The notes under the pieces are model-generated. The model did not search any database, was not told the origin of the DNA, and worked only from the letters and a program-made list of their open reading frames with translations. Positions 1-8,438 of a stretch of DNA of 58,963 nt are shown here, one piece after another. The position numbers were made by a program, and so were the translations under genes. The DNA comes from UBA5109 sp038148755 (GTDB taxonomy: Bacteria > Pseudomonadota > Gammaproteobacteria > Pseudomonadales > Pseudohongiellaceae): NCBI GenBank assembly GCA_038148755.1, contig JAYQWA010000015.1, forward strand, positions 1 through 58,963, written 5' to 3'. Each line of letters opens with the position of its first letter. The stretch's first letter is position 1.

Positions 1-104
1 ATCACATAAGTGGCTGGAAATGAGTGGTGAGCATTACCTGCACCAACTGCAAACATAGTAAATCCAAGTGATAGAACAAACGCGGTAAGCATGCGTTGCT
101 TCAT
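1..104 (-). CDS. N-terminus of a secreted DUF6152-like protein (cut by window edge)
   Basis: Reading leftward from an ATG at 104-102, the first 34 codons give a short basic start, a hydrophobic stretch (FVLSLGFTMFAVGAG) and then NAHHSFPATYV, after which the window ends. A strong ribosome site (GAGGAG) sits 6-7 bases before the ATG. The signal peptide followed at once by an H-H-S-F motif is what I recall of small periplasmic DUF6152 proteins, whose function is unknown. The gene is divergent from the TetR gene at 361, and the 24-base palindrome at 184-207 lies about 80 bases before its start, so joint control is plausible. The family call rests on about ten residues. Confidence 0.6.
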   Translation of the reverse strand, partial: MKQRMLTAFVLSLGFTMFAVGAGNAHHSFPATYV

Positions 105-183
105 AGTATTCTCCTCAAATTATCAATAATGGTGAAAAACAGACTTAATATTGTTGTTATAAAAAACTTGCTAAACCAAATGC

Positions 184-207
184 AAATTTATACAGTCGTA
201 TAAATTT
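184..207. promoter_or_regulatory. Perfect 10-bp inverted repeat, probable TetR operator
   Basis: AAATTTATAC at 184-193 and its exact reverse complement GTATAAATTT at 198-207 are separated by AGTC. The site lies between two divergent genes, one of them a TetR regulator. TetR dimers usually bind palindromes of this size in the shared promoter region. The assignment to this regulator is inference. Confidence 0.55.
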
Positions 208-288
208 AATGTCAATACAATTATCCACAATAAGTAAACACAAGGAAATGTACACAAAAATTGATACGTCACGATATTGAATAAAGCT

Positions 289-300
289 TATAAATTTAAT
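289..300. repeat. Second copy of the operator half-site TATAAATTTAAT
   Basis: The 12 bases TATAAATTTAAT at 289-300 repeat exactly the right half of the palindrome plus its flank at 199-210. This copy is 60 bases before the tetR start and could be a secondary half-site. The surroundings are AT-rich, so chance is possible. Confidence 0.4.
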
Positions 301-360
301 AACGCATTGAAATTCAATAAGTTATAGAAAAAAATAATTTTGGGCGCTTGGATATGATTT

Positions 361-1038
361 ATGGAAAACCGTGTAAAAGCAAAACGAAATCCTAAATTAA
401 GAAAGATTAATGATGCTGAAAAAGCGTTTTTGGATGCGGCAGAAATAATCATTGGAGAAAATGGTTATCACGGCACGTCTATGCGGGCTGTTGCAGAAAA
501 GGCCAATGCTAACCTGGGGTCTATTAATTATTACTTTGGCTCCAAAGAAGTGCTGGTGATGAAGGTACTTGAAAGGAGTTTGAAAGAGGCTAATGAAGAA
601 CGTCTGAAAAAACTAAAAACATGTAAACCGGCAGTAAATGCTGAAACCCCGGATTTTACATGTCTCTTAAAAGCCTATATCGAGCCAATGTTTGCCATCC
701 ATAAAACCAATCCTACATTTGACAAAATGGTGTTGAGAATAATTAATGATCCGGCACCTGAGGTTCAAAAACTATTCCGAAAATTATTTGATGAGCCAAC
801 TGATTTGTTTATTAAGTTATCCCGCAAATGTAACCCGCGTTTAAGCATGGAAGAGTCCTATTGGCGATTGAATTGTGTGGTAGGTAGCGTAGGCCAGCTA
901 TTAGTCAGTCGCTCCTATCTAGCCCAGGTTTCAAGGGATAAGTTTGTATACCAAAATGAAGACTTGGGACTCGAACTGGTTATAAAAAGCCTGTATCGGC
1001 TTTATATGGCGCCACCCGATATGCTAGGAGGCGCATAG
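361..1038 (+). CDS. TetR/AcrR family transcriptional regulator
   Basis: A 225-residue DNA-binding repressor. The N-terminal helix-turn-helix spans about residues 18-65, with the typical run GENGYHGTSMRAVAEKANANLGSINYYFGSKEVL. The C-terminal ligand domain (about 85-220) is less conserved. The short basic N-terminal arm (KAKRNPKLRK) is common in the family. The gene is alone on its strand; the next gene converges and ends 7 bases away. The divergent neighbour is the cut-off DUF6152-like gene, and the palindrome at 184-207 is the obvious candidate operator for autoregulation. The C-terminal half loosely recalls PsrA-like fatty-acid regulators, and an acyl-CoA ligase lies 1.3 kb downstream, but I cannot name a ligand. 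Confidence 0.85.
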   Translation: MENRVKAKRNPKLRKINDAEKAFLDAAEIIIGENGYHGTSMRAVAEKANANLGSINYYFGSKEVLVMKVLERSLKEANEERLKKLKTCKPAVNAETPDFTCLLKAYIEPMFAIHKTNPTFDKMVLRIINDPAPEVQKLFRKLFDEPTDLFIKLSRKCNPRLSMEESYWRLNCVVGSVGQLLVSRSYLAQVSRDKFVYQNEDLGLELVIKSLYRLYMAPPDMLGGA

Positions 1039-1044
1039 CATCTA

Positions 1045-2115
1045 TTAGATTGGCTCAGAAAGTTCTACCTGGAAGGACATTTCATCCTGATTGCGCCGTC
1101 TGGTAAATACTTCAACAATATCGCCGGGCTGAAACTGTTCAAGGGCGTTTAACAGATCGTCACTGTTAGTGACTGCCATATCCTCAATACCGACAATGAC
1201 ATCGCCAAGAATAATATTGCCCCGTTGATCCTGTTCGAGACCAATAAGACCTGCTTCAGCTGAACCAAGGCCGTTAGTGACTTCTGCGACTATGACGCCG
1301 TTAATATGGTTTTGGGCACTGATGGCATCGTTCAGATTGGAAATACCCAGAATAGGGCGGATTTCCCGGCCAAACTCCATTAACTGCGGGATAACACGCC
1401 TGACCGTATTAACCGGAATAGCGAAGCCTATACCGGCGTTTGCCCCCGAGGGGCTGATAATTTGAGTGTTTACCCCAACAAGTTGGCCTAGTGAATTCAA
1501 CAAAGGGCCACCGGAATTCCCTGGATTGATGGAAGCATCAGTCTGAATCACATCGCGTATGGTGCGATTGGTTAAAGAGGTTATTTCCCTGCCCAGCGCA
1601 CTGACAACGCCTACAGTTAAGGTTGTATCCAGGCCGAAGGGGTTACCAATGGCGATAACTTTGCGGCCTACCTGTAATTCTGCTGAATCACCCAGTGGGA
1701 GAGGTATCAAGTGTTCTTCTGGTGCGTCTATTTTAAGCAAGGCAAGATCCTTGTCCGGGGCAACGCCAATGATTTCGGCTTCCCAACTGCTTTGATCCTG
1801 CAGTCTGATCATTACTCTATTAGCTCCTTGCACAACATGATAGTTTGTCACAATCAGTCCACTTTCGTCCCAAACGAAACCTGTCCCTGCACCCTGGGGT
1901 ATTTCCTGAACATTGCGCGAGAAGGGACTACTTCTGACGAGAGTCGTGTTGGTCACGTATACTACAGAAGGACTGGCTTCACTGAAAATCTCAATATTGT
2001 TGGCCTCATCTTCCGTCTGAAAACTCAGGTAGTCAGGAGCAGATAGGCTTGGTTGAGAAAGAATAATGCTGGCGAGAGCAGTGCTGACAAGCAAAAAGTT
2101 AATGGTTTTTTTCAT
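1045..2115 (-). CDS. Periplasmic HtrA/Deg-type serine protease with one PDZ domain
   Basis: A 356-residue S1C protease for envelope protein quality control. It opens with a signal peptide (cleavage probably after ...PSLSA, about residue 26). The trypsin fold carries the triad His93 (TNYHVVQG), Asp123 (DKDLALLKI) and Ser201 (NPGNSGGP). A single PDZ domain follows at about 255-350. DegP has two PDZ domains; DegS has one but a membrane anchor. This protein has one PDZ and an apparently cleavable signal, and its N-terminal region resembles cyanobacterial/plant Deg1-HhoA proteins more than DegP, so no Deg name is given. It converges with tetR and is divergent from the acyl-CoA ligase. Confidence 0.9.
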   Translation of the reverse strand: MKKTINFLLVSTALASIILSQPSLSAPDYLSFQTEDEANNIEIFSEASPSVVYVTNTTLVRSSPFSRNVQEIPQGAGTGFVWDESGLIVTNYHVVQGANRVMIRLQDQSSWEAEIIGVAPDKDLALLKIDAPEEHLIPLPLGDSAELQVGRKVIAIGNPFGLDTTLTVGVVSALGREITSLTNRTIRDVIQTDASINPGNSGGPLLNSLGQLVGVNTQIISPSGANAGIGFAIPVNTVRRVIPQLMEFGREIRPILGISNLNDAISAQNHINGVIVAEVTNGLGSAEAGLIGLEQDQRGNIILGDVIVGIEDMAVTNSDDLLNALEQFQPGDIVEVFTRRRNQDEMSFQVELSEPI

Positions 2116-2317
2116 GGTTCTCTACTAGGTTTATCTGTGTAAATGTTTAAAATGATCACCTGAATTTTAGGTAGATTCTGTGTCTAAAAGTTCCGGGTTT
2201 CCTGCTTCACTTATATAAACTTTGATATTTTCCAGATTTCGTACACATTTCAATATTTAGGTTACTGCTGTGTTTTTCAAGGGCAGGCAGTTAAAGGGGG
2301 TAGTTAAAGGTGATTAG

Positions 2318-3961
2318 TTGCTAGACATTACAGGAAACATAGTCAGTCAGCTTAGCGATGCATGTAAAAAATATGCTGACAATAAAGCCTATACCTTGCT
2401 TGGCAAAGATTTAAGCTATCGGGAACTTGATGAGTTAAGTGATTACCTGGCAGCTTACTTAAGGCAGCAGACACAATTAAAACGCGGTGACCGGGTGGCT
2501 ATTCAGTTGCCTAATATTCTGCAATATCCGATTGCTGTGCTTGCTGTGTTTAAAGCCGGGATGATCGTTGTTAACACTAATCCTGAATATTCAGCGGATG
2601 ACCTGAAACATCAACTGAATGATTCGGGCGCAAAAGGCCTGATTGTTTTCTCTGGTTGTGCAAAAACTTTTTTAAGCATTAAAGAACAAACCCAGGTTGA
2701 GGCAGTTATCGTTAGTAATATTGCAGATTTGCATCATTCTATTAAGCGTTCAGCTATTCACATATCGGCACGAGTAAATGGATATTGTTCCTGTCTGGAG
2801 TTTCCTGCACTGACAAGTTTTAGAGCAGCACTTACACAGGGCAAGCAGGTCTTCAATCAAGACGATAGGGCATTTGCGCATAACATTCCTCATCGTGAGG
2901 TGGCGATCCTCCAATATACGGGTGGTACAACGGGCATCGCTAAAGGCAGTATGCTGTCGCATCACAATTTGCTTTCCAATTTCCTACAGCTGAAAACTCA
3001 ACTGGGAGAAGATTCTCCCCCAGAGGCTTCAGTGGTAGCTGCACCCTTGCCGCTTTATCATGTATACGCTTTTACCGTGAATATATTGTTCAGCCTTATG
3101 ATGGGTTATCACAATATTCTGATTGTTAATCCGCGAAGTCCTTCACTTTTTGTTAAGAGTATAAAACCCTACAAGATAAATATATTTTGCGGCATCAACC
3201 CGTTATTCAAAAAACTGTGCGAGTATCCAGCTTTTGGGAAATTGGATTTTTCGGGCTTATTGATTTGTCCTACCGGCGGCATGCCATTGACAGGTGATAT
3301 CGCCGCGCGCTGGGAAGAAGTCACAGGGTGCAAAATTCTGGAGGGTTATGGCATGACCGAAGCTTCACCATTGGTCGCCTGTAATGACTATAAAGATTAT
3401 CAGACAGACAGTATTGGTAAAGCATTGCCGTTTACAGAATTAAAAATCATTGATGAACAGGGTAAGACCCTTGAGCAAGGACAGGAGGGAGAACTTTGTG
3501 TACGAGGTCCGCAAGTGATGCTGGGGTACTGGCAGCAGGCGGAAACAACCAGAACTGTGCTGGATGAAGATGGCTGGTTAAGAACCGGGGATATTGCGAG
3601 CATAGATAGCAAAGGTAACCTGAAAATTATAGACCGGCTAAAAGATATGATTATTGTCTCGGGCTTTAATGTTTATCCCGTGGAAATTGAAAACGTTGTC
3701 AGTGCATATCCTGGAGTAAAAGCTGTGGCGGCTGTTGGCGTAAAAAATTCGGAAGGGGTTGAGCAGGTAAAATTAATTGTTGTTCCAGAAGACCCCTCTC
3801 TGGATAAGAATGAGATTTTAAATTATTGCCGAAGCAAATTAACGGCATACAAAGTGCCTAAAATTATCGAATTTAGAACGTCACTGCCGCTTTCTAATGT
3901 GGGCAAGGTCTTGAAAAAAACTTTGCAATCTGAGTTTCCAGAGTTTGAATTGTCCGAATAG
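2318..3961 (+). CDS. Long-chain acyl-CoA ligase (AMP-binding, FadD-like)
   Basis: A 547-residue ANL-superfamily enzyme that would activate fatty acids to acyl-CoA through an acyl-adenylate. The P-loop-like motif YTGGTTGIAKG is at 200-210, the adenine motif GYGMTE at 343-348, the hinge region WLRTGD at 420-425 and IIDRLKDMIIVSG at 437-449. The catalytic lysine is probably Lys530 (NVGKVLKK). The start is a TTG 7 bases after AAAGG; an in-frame stop lies immediately upstream, so no earlier start exists. Length and motif order match FadD. Substrate chain length cannot be read from the sequence. recJ follows after 29 bases and may be cotranscribed. Confidence 0.88.
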   Translation: MLDITGNIVSQLSDACKKYADNKAYTLLGKDLSYRELDELSDYLAAYLRQQTQLKRGDRVAIQLPNILQYPIAVLAVFKAGMIVVNTNPEYSADDLKHQLNDSGAKGLIVFSGCAKTFLSIKEQTQVEAVIVSNIADLHHSIKRSAIHISARVNGYCSCLEFPALTSFRAALTQGKQVFNQDDRAFAHNIPHREVAILQYTGGTTGIAKGSMLSHHNLLSNFLQLKTQLGEDSPPEASVVAAPLPLYHVYAFTVNILFSLMMGYHNILIVNPRSPSLFVKSIKPYKINIFCGINPLFKKLCEYPAFGKLDFSGLLICPTGGMPLTGDIAARWEEVTGCKILEGYGMTEASPLVACNDYKDYQTDSIGKALPFTELKIIDEQGKTLEQGQEGELCVRGPQVMLGYWQQAETTRTVLDEDGWLRTGDIASIDSKGNLKIIDRLKDMIIVSGFNVYPVEIENVVSAYPGVKAVAAVGVKNSEGVEQVKLIVVPEDPSLDKNEILNYCRSKLTAYKVPKIIEFRTSLPLSNVGKVLKKTLQSEFPEFELSE

Positions 3962-3990
3962 TACGGGCTCCTATCTGTAATTATCAAAGT

Positions 3991-5712
3991 ATGAAAATAC
4001 AAGTCCGCAATGTTCCTGTCTCCTCTGGGTTCGACCTGGGTTTGCATCCTGTATTGGAGCAGATCCTGTTAAGTAGGGGGATGACAGAGAAAACAGATTA
4101 TTCACTGCTTTTAAGTGAACTGCATAATCCTGAGTTGATGTTGAACATAGACACTGCTGTTGCCTTAATGCTTGAGGTACTAAAGCAGCAGAGCAGAATA
4201 CTTATCGTCGGTGATTTTGATGCTGATGGCGCCACCAGTACCGCTTTATTGAAGTTATGTTTGCAAGAGTTTGGCTACCAGCATGTTGACTATCTGGTGC
4301 CCAACCGTTTCGAATTTGGTTATGGACTGACGCCGAAAATTGTTGAAGTGGCAAAACTAAGACAACCGGCACTGATTATTACCGTTGATAACGGAATTGC
4401 CAGTATAGAAGGGGTCAATAGGGCACGAGAACTTGGTATTAGAGTGCTGGTTACCGACCATCATTTGCCTGCTAATGAATTGCCTGCTGCGGACTGTATT
4501 TTGAATCCCAACCAACAGGGTTGTCAGTTTCCTTCCAAGGCCCTGGCCGGAGTTGGAGTGGTGTTTTATTTGTTATTGGCCTTACGTTCAAGCTTGCGCG
4601 AACAAGGCTGGTTTAAGGCTAGTCAAAAACCGGAACCTAATATGATGCAGTTTCTGGATCTGGTAGCTCTGGGTACAGTTGCCGATGTTGTGCCTCTGGA
4701 CAGGAATAATCGTTGTCTGGTTAAGCATGGCGTTAATTTAATTCGTTCAGGTCGTTGTCGGGCAGGTATTGATGCGCTCCTGAAAATAGCCGGGAAAAAT
4801 CAGAATAATCTTAACGCCAGTGATTTGGGTTTTGTGCTGGGCCCACGCTTAAATGCCGCGGGTCGCCTGGATGATATGAGTTTGGGCATTGAATGTCTGC
4901 TTGCTGAAAGTCCGGCTCGGGCTTATCACTTAGCTCAACAACTGGATGACCTCAATAAGGACAGACGGAATATAGAACAAACAATGCAGGCAGAGGCCTT
5001 GAGTTTGCTTGCAGATATCGAGATCCAGCCAAAGCAGCAGAAAGGTCTTTGTCTGTTTAGTGCTGAATGGCATCAAGGTGTCGTAGGTATTCTGGCCTCA
5101 CGCCTTAAGGATAAATTTCATCTTCCGGTAATCGTGTTTGCGCTTTCCTCAGAAAATGAAGATGAAATAAAAGGGTCGGCACGCTCAATTTCAGGTTTGC
5201 ACATTCGTGATTTGCTGGATCAGATTGCAACCAATAATCCTGGTTTGCTGAACAAATTCGGAGGACATGCCATGGCAGCGGGGCTGAGTTTGCGCTTGCA
5301 GGATTTGTCATTATTTGAACAGGCCTTTGCTAAAGAACTAGATACGCTGGTAGATGCGAGTATGCTGGAACAGGTGATTTATACAGACGGCTGTCTGGAC
5401 GAGCAGTATCTGAATCTGGATTTTGCTGAACTGCTGCAAGAAGCAGGGCCATGGGGGCAGAATTTTCCTGAGCCGGTATTTCAGGGTAGCTTTGATGTGA
5501 TTGAAAGCAGGGTGTTACATGACAGGCATTTGAAACTGCTCTTAAGACCGACAGGTTCGGAATACCTGATTGATGCTATTGCATTCAATGTTGTAGCAGA
5601 ATTACGGGAAAATGTAGTGGATAAAATCGACGTGCTTTATCGTCTGCAAGTCAATGAATTCAGAGCTAACCGGTCTGCCCAGTTATTGATCGAGCATTTT
5701 ATTCAGCACTAA
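3991..5712 (+). CDS. recJ: Single-stranded-DNA exonuclease RecJ
   Basis: A 573-residue DHH-family 5'-3' exonuclease used in RecF-pathway recombination, mismatch repair and base-excision repair. Conserved metal motifs are visible: DFDADG at 75-80, DNG at 133-135 and the DHH triad at 156-158 (VTDHHLP). A DHHA1-type segment with GGHAMAAG follows near residue 425, and the C-terminus has the OB-like region expected of RecJ. Length equals the usual 570-580. It lies 29 bases after the acyl-CoA ligase and ends just before a strong bidirectional terminator. Confidence 0.95.
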   Translation: MKIQVRNVPVSSGFDLGLHPVLEQILLSRGMTEKTDYSLLLSELHNPELMLNIDTAVALMLEVLKQQSRILIVGDFDADGATSTALLKLCLQEFGYQHVDYLVPNRFEFGYGLTPKIVEVAKLRQPALIITVDNGIASIEGVNRARELGIRVLVTDHHLPANELPAADCILNPNQQGCQFPSKALAGVGVVFYLLLALRSSLREQGWFKASQKPEPNMMQFLDLVALGTVADVVPLDRNNRCLVKHGVNLIRSGRCRAGIDALLKIAGKNQNNLNASDLGFVLGPRLNAAGRLDDMSLGIECLLAESPARAYHLAQQLDDLNKDRRNIEQTMQAEALSLLADIEIQPKQQKGLCLFSAEWHQGVVGILASRLKDKFHLPVIVFALSSENEDEIKGSARSISGLHIRDLLDQIATNNPGLLNKFGGHAMAAGLSLRLQDLSLFEQAFAKELDTLVDASMLEQVIYTDGCLDEQYLNLDFAELLQEAGPWGQNFPEPVFQGSFDVIESRVLHDRHLKLLLRPTGSEYLIDAIAFNVVAELRENVVDKIDVLYRLQVNEFRANRSAQLLIEHFIQH

Positions 5713-5723
5713 TTCGCCCATAA

Positions 5724-5748
5724 AAAAGCCCTGCATGGCAGGGCTTTT
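5724..5748. terminator. Bidirectional rho-independent terminator
   Basis: AAAAGCCCTGC (5724-5734) and GCAGGGCTTTT (5738-5748) form a perfect 11-bp stem with a 3-base loop, with A and T runs on either side. It sits between the convergent recJ and cytochrome c genes and can serve both. Confidence 0.92.
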
Positions 5749-5793
5749 AAATAGATTTGTTAATCAACTATTTGCTGATCGACTTTTAATCAA

Positions 5794-6129
5794 CTAGTTA
5801 CCCAGAGACTCAATATAGGCTGCAACATCTTTGATTGCTTGGTCAGTGGTTAAAGTCTGAGCCATAGGTGCCATTTGCTGGCCATAGATATCTCTAGGAT
5901 CCGAACCACGAGCACCGGACTTGAAATTCTGTAACTGACGCTCTGTATACCAAGCCTGCTGACCGGCTATTCTGGGGCCATTTAAAGCTTGCAAGCCTTC
6001 TCCATTAGGGCCATGGCATGCACTGCAAACACCATAGAGAACTCTGCCAGCTTCAATATCCTGAGCCAGTGCAGTAGTAGAAAAAAATGTTAAAAAAATA
6101 GTTGAGGCCAATGCCAGTTTTAACTTCAT
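5794..6129 (-). CDS. Small periplasmic cytochrome c (class I, c553/c4-like domain)
   Basis: A 111-residue secreted monoheme cytochrome. The signal peptide (MKLKLALASTIFL...TTALA) is followed by CSACHG heme attachment, PRIAGQQ, and QQMAPMA, which supplies a probable axial methionine. The reading frame is open for 51 more codons upstream, but the ATG at 6129-6127 has a GGGAG ribosome site 6 bases away and begins a proper signal peptide, so I start there. It is an electron carrier whose heme would be attached by the Ccm system about 1 kb downstream. Redox partner unknown. Confidence 0.9.
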   Translation of the reverse strand: MKLKLALASTIFLTFFSTTALAQDIEAGRVLYGVCSACHGPNGEGLQALNGPRIAGQQAWYTERQLQNFKSGARGSDPRDIYGQQMAPMAQTLTTDQAIKDVAAYIESLGN

Positions 6130-6363
6130 TACATACTCCCAATTTTCAAAGGACTGTTTAAAAATATTTACAAGAATTAACTCAATAACCGCTCCGGTAA
6201 TTGTAACAAATATTGGGCTGTCAAAGTTAGCTTTAACTGCGTAATATGTGAATTTTTTCAGGCCAGCCTTGTTTATGATCAAAGCCGGACAGGAATAAAT
6301 AGTTCAGCTTCAGGTCACTATATTAGGTGATATAAATTCAATAGATATTTGGTAGTTTTGAGT

Positions 6364-6933
6364 ATGACGATTAAATCAGATAAATGGATTCGCAGCATGG
6401 CAGAGAAGGAGGGCATGATTGAACCTTTTGAAGCCGGACAGGTAAGGGAGATCGGCGGCAGTAAAGTTATTTCCTATGGGACTTCCAGCTACGGTTACGA
6501 TGTGCGCTGTGCCAGTGAATTTAAAATATTTACCAATGTCCATACGACAAATGTCGTAGACCCCAAGAATTTCGATGAAACCAGCTTCGTCAGCATTGAT
6601 GAAGATTACTGCATCATTCCACCGAACTCATTTGCACTGGCCAGAACCGTAGAATATTTTCGTATACCTTCAAATGTTTTGACGGTTTGTCTGGGGAAAT
6701 CCACGTATGCCCGTTGCGGGATTATCGTCAATGTCACGCCACTGGAACCGGAATGGGAGGGTCATGTGACACTTGAGTTTTCCAATACAACACCATTACC
6801 AGCCAAAATATATGCCAATGAAGGTGTAGCGCAGATGCTGTTTTATGAGTCGGATGAGCAATGTGAAGTGACATACAAAGACAGGAACGGGAAATATATG
6901 AAGCAGACCGGAGTAACCCCACCCCGCTCCTAG
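6364..6933 (+). CDS. dcd: dCTP deaminase
   Basis: A 189-residue trimeric enzyme converting dCTP to dUTP, the start of the main dTTP route in many gammaproteobacteria. Diagnostic stretches are SYGYDVR, the GKSTYARCG segment and NVTPLEPEWEGHVTLEFSN, which contains the catalytic glutamate. A TTG five codons upstream keeps the frame open, but the family starts at M-[ST]-I-K-S-D-K-W, so the ATG at 6364 is chosen. The length (189) matches the Pseudomonas-type enzyme. The gene is monocistronic; a large inverted repeat follows. Confidence 0.95.
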   Translation: MTIKSDKWIRSMAEKEGMIEPFEAGQVREIGGSKVISYGTSSYGYDVRCASEFKIFTNVHTTNVVDPKNFDETSFVSIDEDYCIIPPNSFALARTVEYFRIPSNVLTVCLGKSTYARCGIIVNVTPLEPEWEGHVTLEFSNTTPLPAKIYANEGVAQMLFYESDEQCEVTYKDRNGKYMKQTGVTPPRS

Positions 6934-6958
6934 CTATTACACTTGTAAATACTTCGTT

Positions 6959-7021
6959 AAGAGCTTCATTTCATTCAGTCACTTATGGCTTTAATAAGCT
7001 CCTTCTTGAAATGAAGCTCTT
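6959..7021. repeat. 15-bp perfect inverted repeat with alternative pairing, between dcd and ccmA
   Basis: AAGAGCTTCATTTCA at 6959-6973 is the exact reverse complement of TGAAATGAAGCTCTT at 7007-7021. The 33-base interior holds a smaller hairpin (CTTAT/ATAAG) and a second AAGCTC at 6996-7001 that could also pair with GAGCTT at 6961-6966. No T-run follows, so it is not a standard terminator. It could be a REP-like element, a regulatory RNA structure or an operator. Confidence 0.6.
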
Positions 7022-7105
7022 GCCTCGTCTTTACGTCGTTCATTACGCTAGGGATTATCTAAAAAATCCTTTTTTGTTTCATGAACTTACGTATTTTCTG
7101 TAAGG

Positions 7106-7111
7106 TATAAT
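7106..7111 (+). promoter_or_regulatory. Candidate -10 box for the ccm operon
   Basis: A perfect TATAAT lies 26 bases before the ccmA start. No good -35 is seen at 16-18 bases, so an activator or weak promoter is possible. Confidence 0.4.
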
Positions 7112-7136
7112 TCAGCTACTGCAAGAATAAATATTG

Positions 7137-7772
7137 ATGATGCTGACAGTTAACAACTTATATTGTGAACGTGATGAACGGGTTCTGTTTCAGAACCTGG
7201 ATTTTGCTGTTGGAGAGGGCGAAATCTGGCAGATACAAGGTTCCAATGGCAGTGGTAAAACCACCTTGTTACGAATTTTATGCGGCTTGAATGATGATTT
7301 TTCCGGTGAAGTTCTGTGGCAGGGTGAGGAGCAAGGTAAAGCACGCCAGGCTTTTAATCAGCATGTGTTTTATCTGGGGCATGCTCCGGCCATCAATAAG
7401 ACCTTAACAGCCAAAGAGAATCTAAGTTGGTACTGCGCTTCGCGTGGTTTGACGAATAGCGATCAGATTAAAGCAGCATTAAACAGTTTTAACCTTTATG
7501 GTTACGAAGATATGCCCTGTTATTTGATGTCTGCAGGTCAGCAACGACGGGTCAGTCTGGCACGCATGCTCTTGAGTCAGGCAAAACTATGGATTCTGGA
7601 TGAACCGTTCACAGCGCTTGATAAGCAGGGAGTCATGGAATTGGAAACTTTGCTTGCTGAACATGCCAGGGCAGGAGGCGCAATAATTTTAACCACTCAT
7701 CACAGCTTGCAAATGAATCATCCGCTACAGGCAGTTGACCTGGATCTATTAGCGGGTCTGGTGGCAGCATGA
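7137..7772 (+). CDS. ccmA: Heme exporter ATP-binding protein CcmA
   Basis: A cytoplasmic ABC ATPase of about 211 residues. With CcmB, and with CcmC and CcmD, it releases holo-CcmE in System I cytochrome c maturation. It shows Walker A GSNGSGKTT (about 36-44), the signature MSAGQQRRV and Walker B LWILDEPFTALD. Start choice is uncertain among TTG 7134, ATG 7137 and ATG 7140; no clear ribosome site decides. It overlaps ccmB by 4 bases (ATGA) and opens a nine-gene operon. Confidence 0.93.
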   Translation: MMLTVNNLYCERDERVLFQNLDFAVGEGEIWQIQGSNGSGKTTLLRILCGLNDDFSGEVLWQGEEQGKARQAFNQHVFYLGHAPAINKTLTAKENLSWYCASRGLTNSDQIKAALNSFNLYGYEDMPCYLMSAGQQRRVSLARMLLSQAKLWILDEPFTALDKQGVMELETLLAEHARAGGAIILTTHHSLQMNHPLQAVDLDLLAGLVAA

Positions 7773-8437
7773 GTATTATTGCAGCAACATTGCGACGCGA
7801 GTTACTGATTGCATTTCGCAGTCCGGGTGAGATCATCAACCCGCTCATGTTTTTTGTAATTGCCGTGAGTCTGTTTCCGCTTGGTGTTGGTGCGAACCAG
7901 GAATTTTTAAGTGAAATTGCAGCTGGCGTGATCTGGGTGACAGCGCTACTGGCTGTTATGTTGTCTATGGACAGTCTGTTTCGGGCTGATTACGAAGATG
8001 GCTCTCTGGAACAGTTACTGTTGAGTCCTCAGCCCCTGTATTTTGTCATTTTGGCTAAAGTGGCCAGTCACTGGCTGGTATCAGGATTACCTTTGGTCAT
8101 ATTAGCTCCAATTTTTGCCAGTATGCTGTCCTTACCAGCAGAGGGGATACTGCCATTAATGGCAGCTTTATTAATTGGTACACCCATTTTAACAATGCTT
8201 GGTGCGGTAGGCATGGCTTTGACGGTAGGGCTTTCCAAGAGTGGTTTGTTACTGGCTGTGTTAATATTACCGCTTTATATACCGGTGCTGGTGTTTGGCA
8301 CCGGCGTAGTGGATTCAGCGCTTAACAGCCTGGCTACCTCGGGATTACTGGCCTTATTGGGTGCCATGTTGATACTGGCTTTGTGCCTGACTCCGCTTGC
8401 GATAATTGCGGCCCTGAGGATTAGTGTGAGTTTATAA
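7769..8437 (+). CDS. ccmB: Heme exporter membrane protein CcmB
   Basis: A 222-residue inner-membrane permease partner of CcmA with about six hydrophobic segments. The N-terminal ATLRRELLIAFRSPGEIINPLMFF and the SMDSLFRADYEDGSLEQLLLSP region are characteristic of CcmB. It starts within the end of ccmA (4-base overlap) and is followed by ccmC after one base, implying translational coupling. Confidence 0.95.
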   Translation: MSIIAATLRRELLIAFRSPGEIINPLMFFVIAVSLFPLGVGANQEFLSEIAAGVIWVTALLAVMLSMDSLFRADYEDGSLEQLLLSPQPLYFVILAKVASHWLVSGLPLVILAPIFASMLSLPAEGILPLMAALLIGTPILTMLGAVGMALTVGLSKSGLLLAVLILPLYIPVLVFGTGVVDSALNSLATSGLLALLGAMLILALCLTPLAIIAALRISVSL

Positions 8438-8438
8438 A

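Noticed and set aside
6130..6282. 51-codon N-terminal extension of the cytochrome c frame
   Set aside because: The internal ATG at 6129 has the ribosome site and starts a normal signal peptide.
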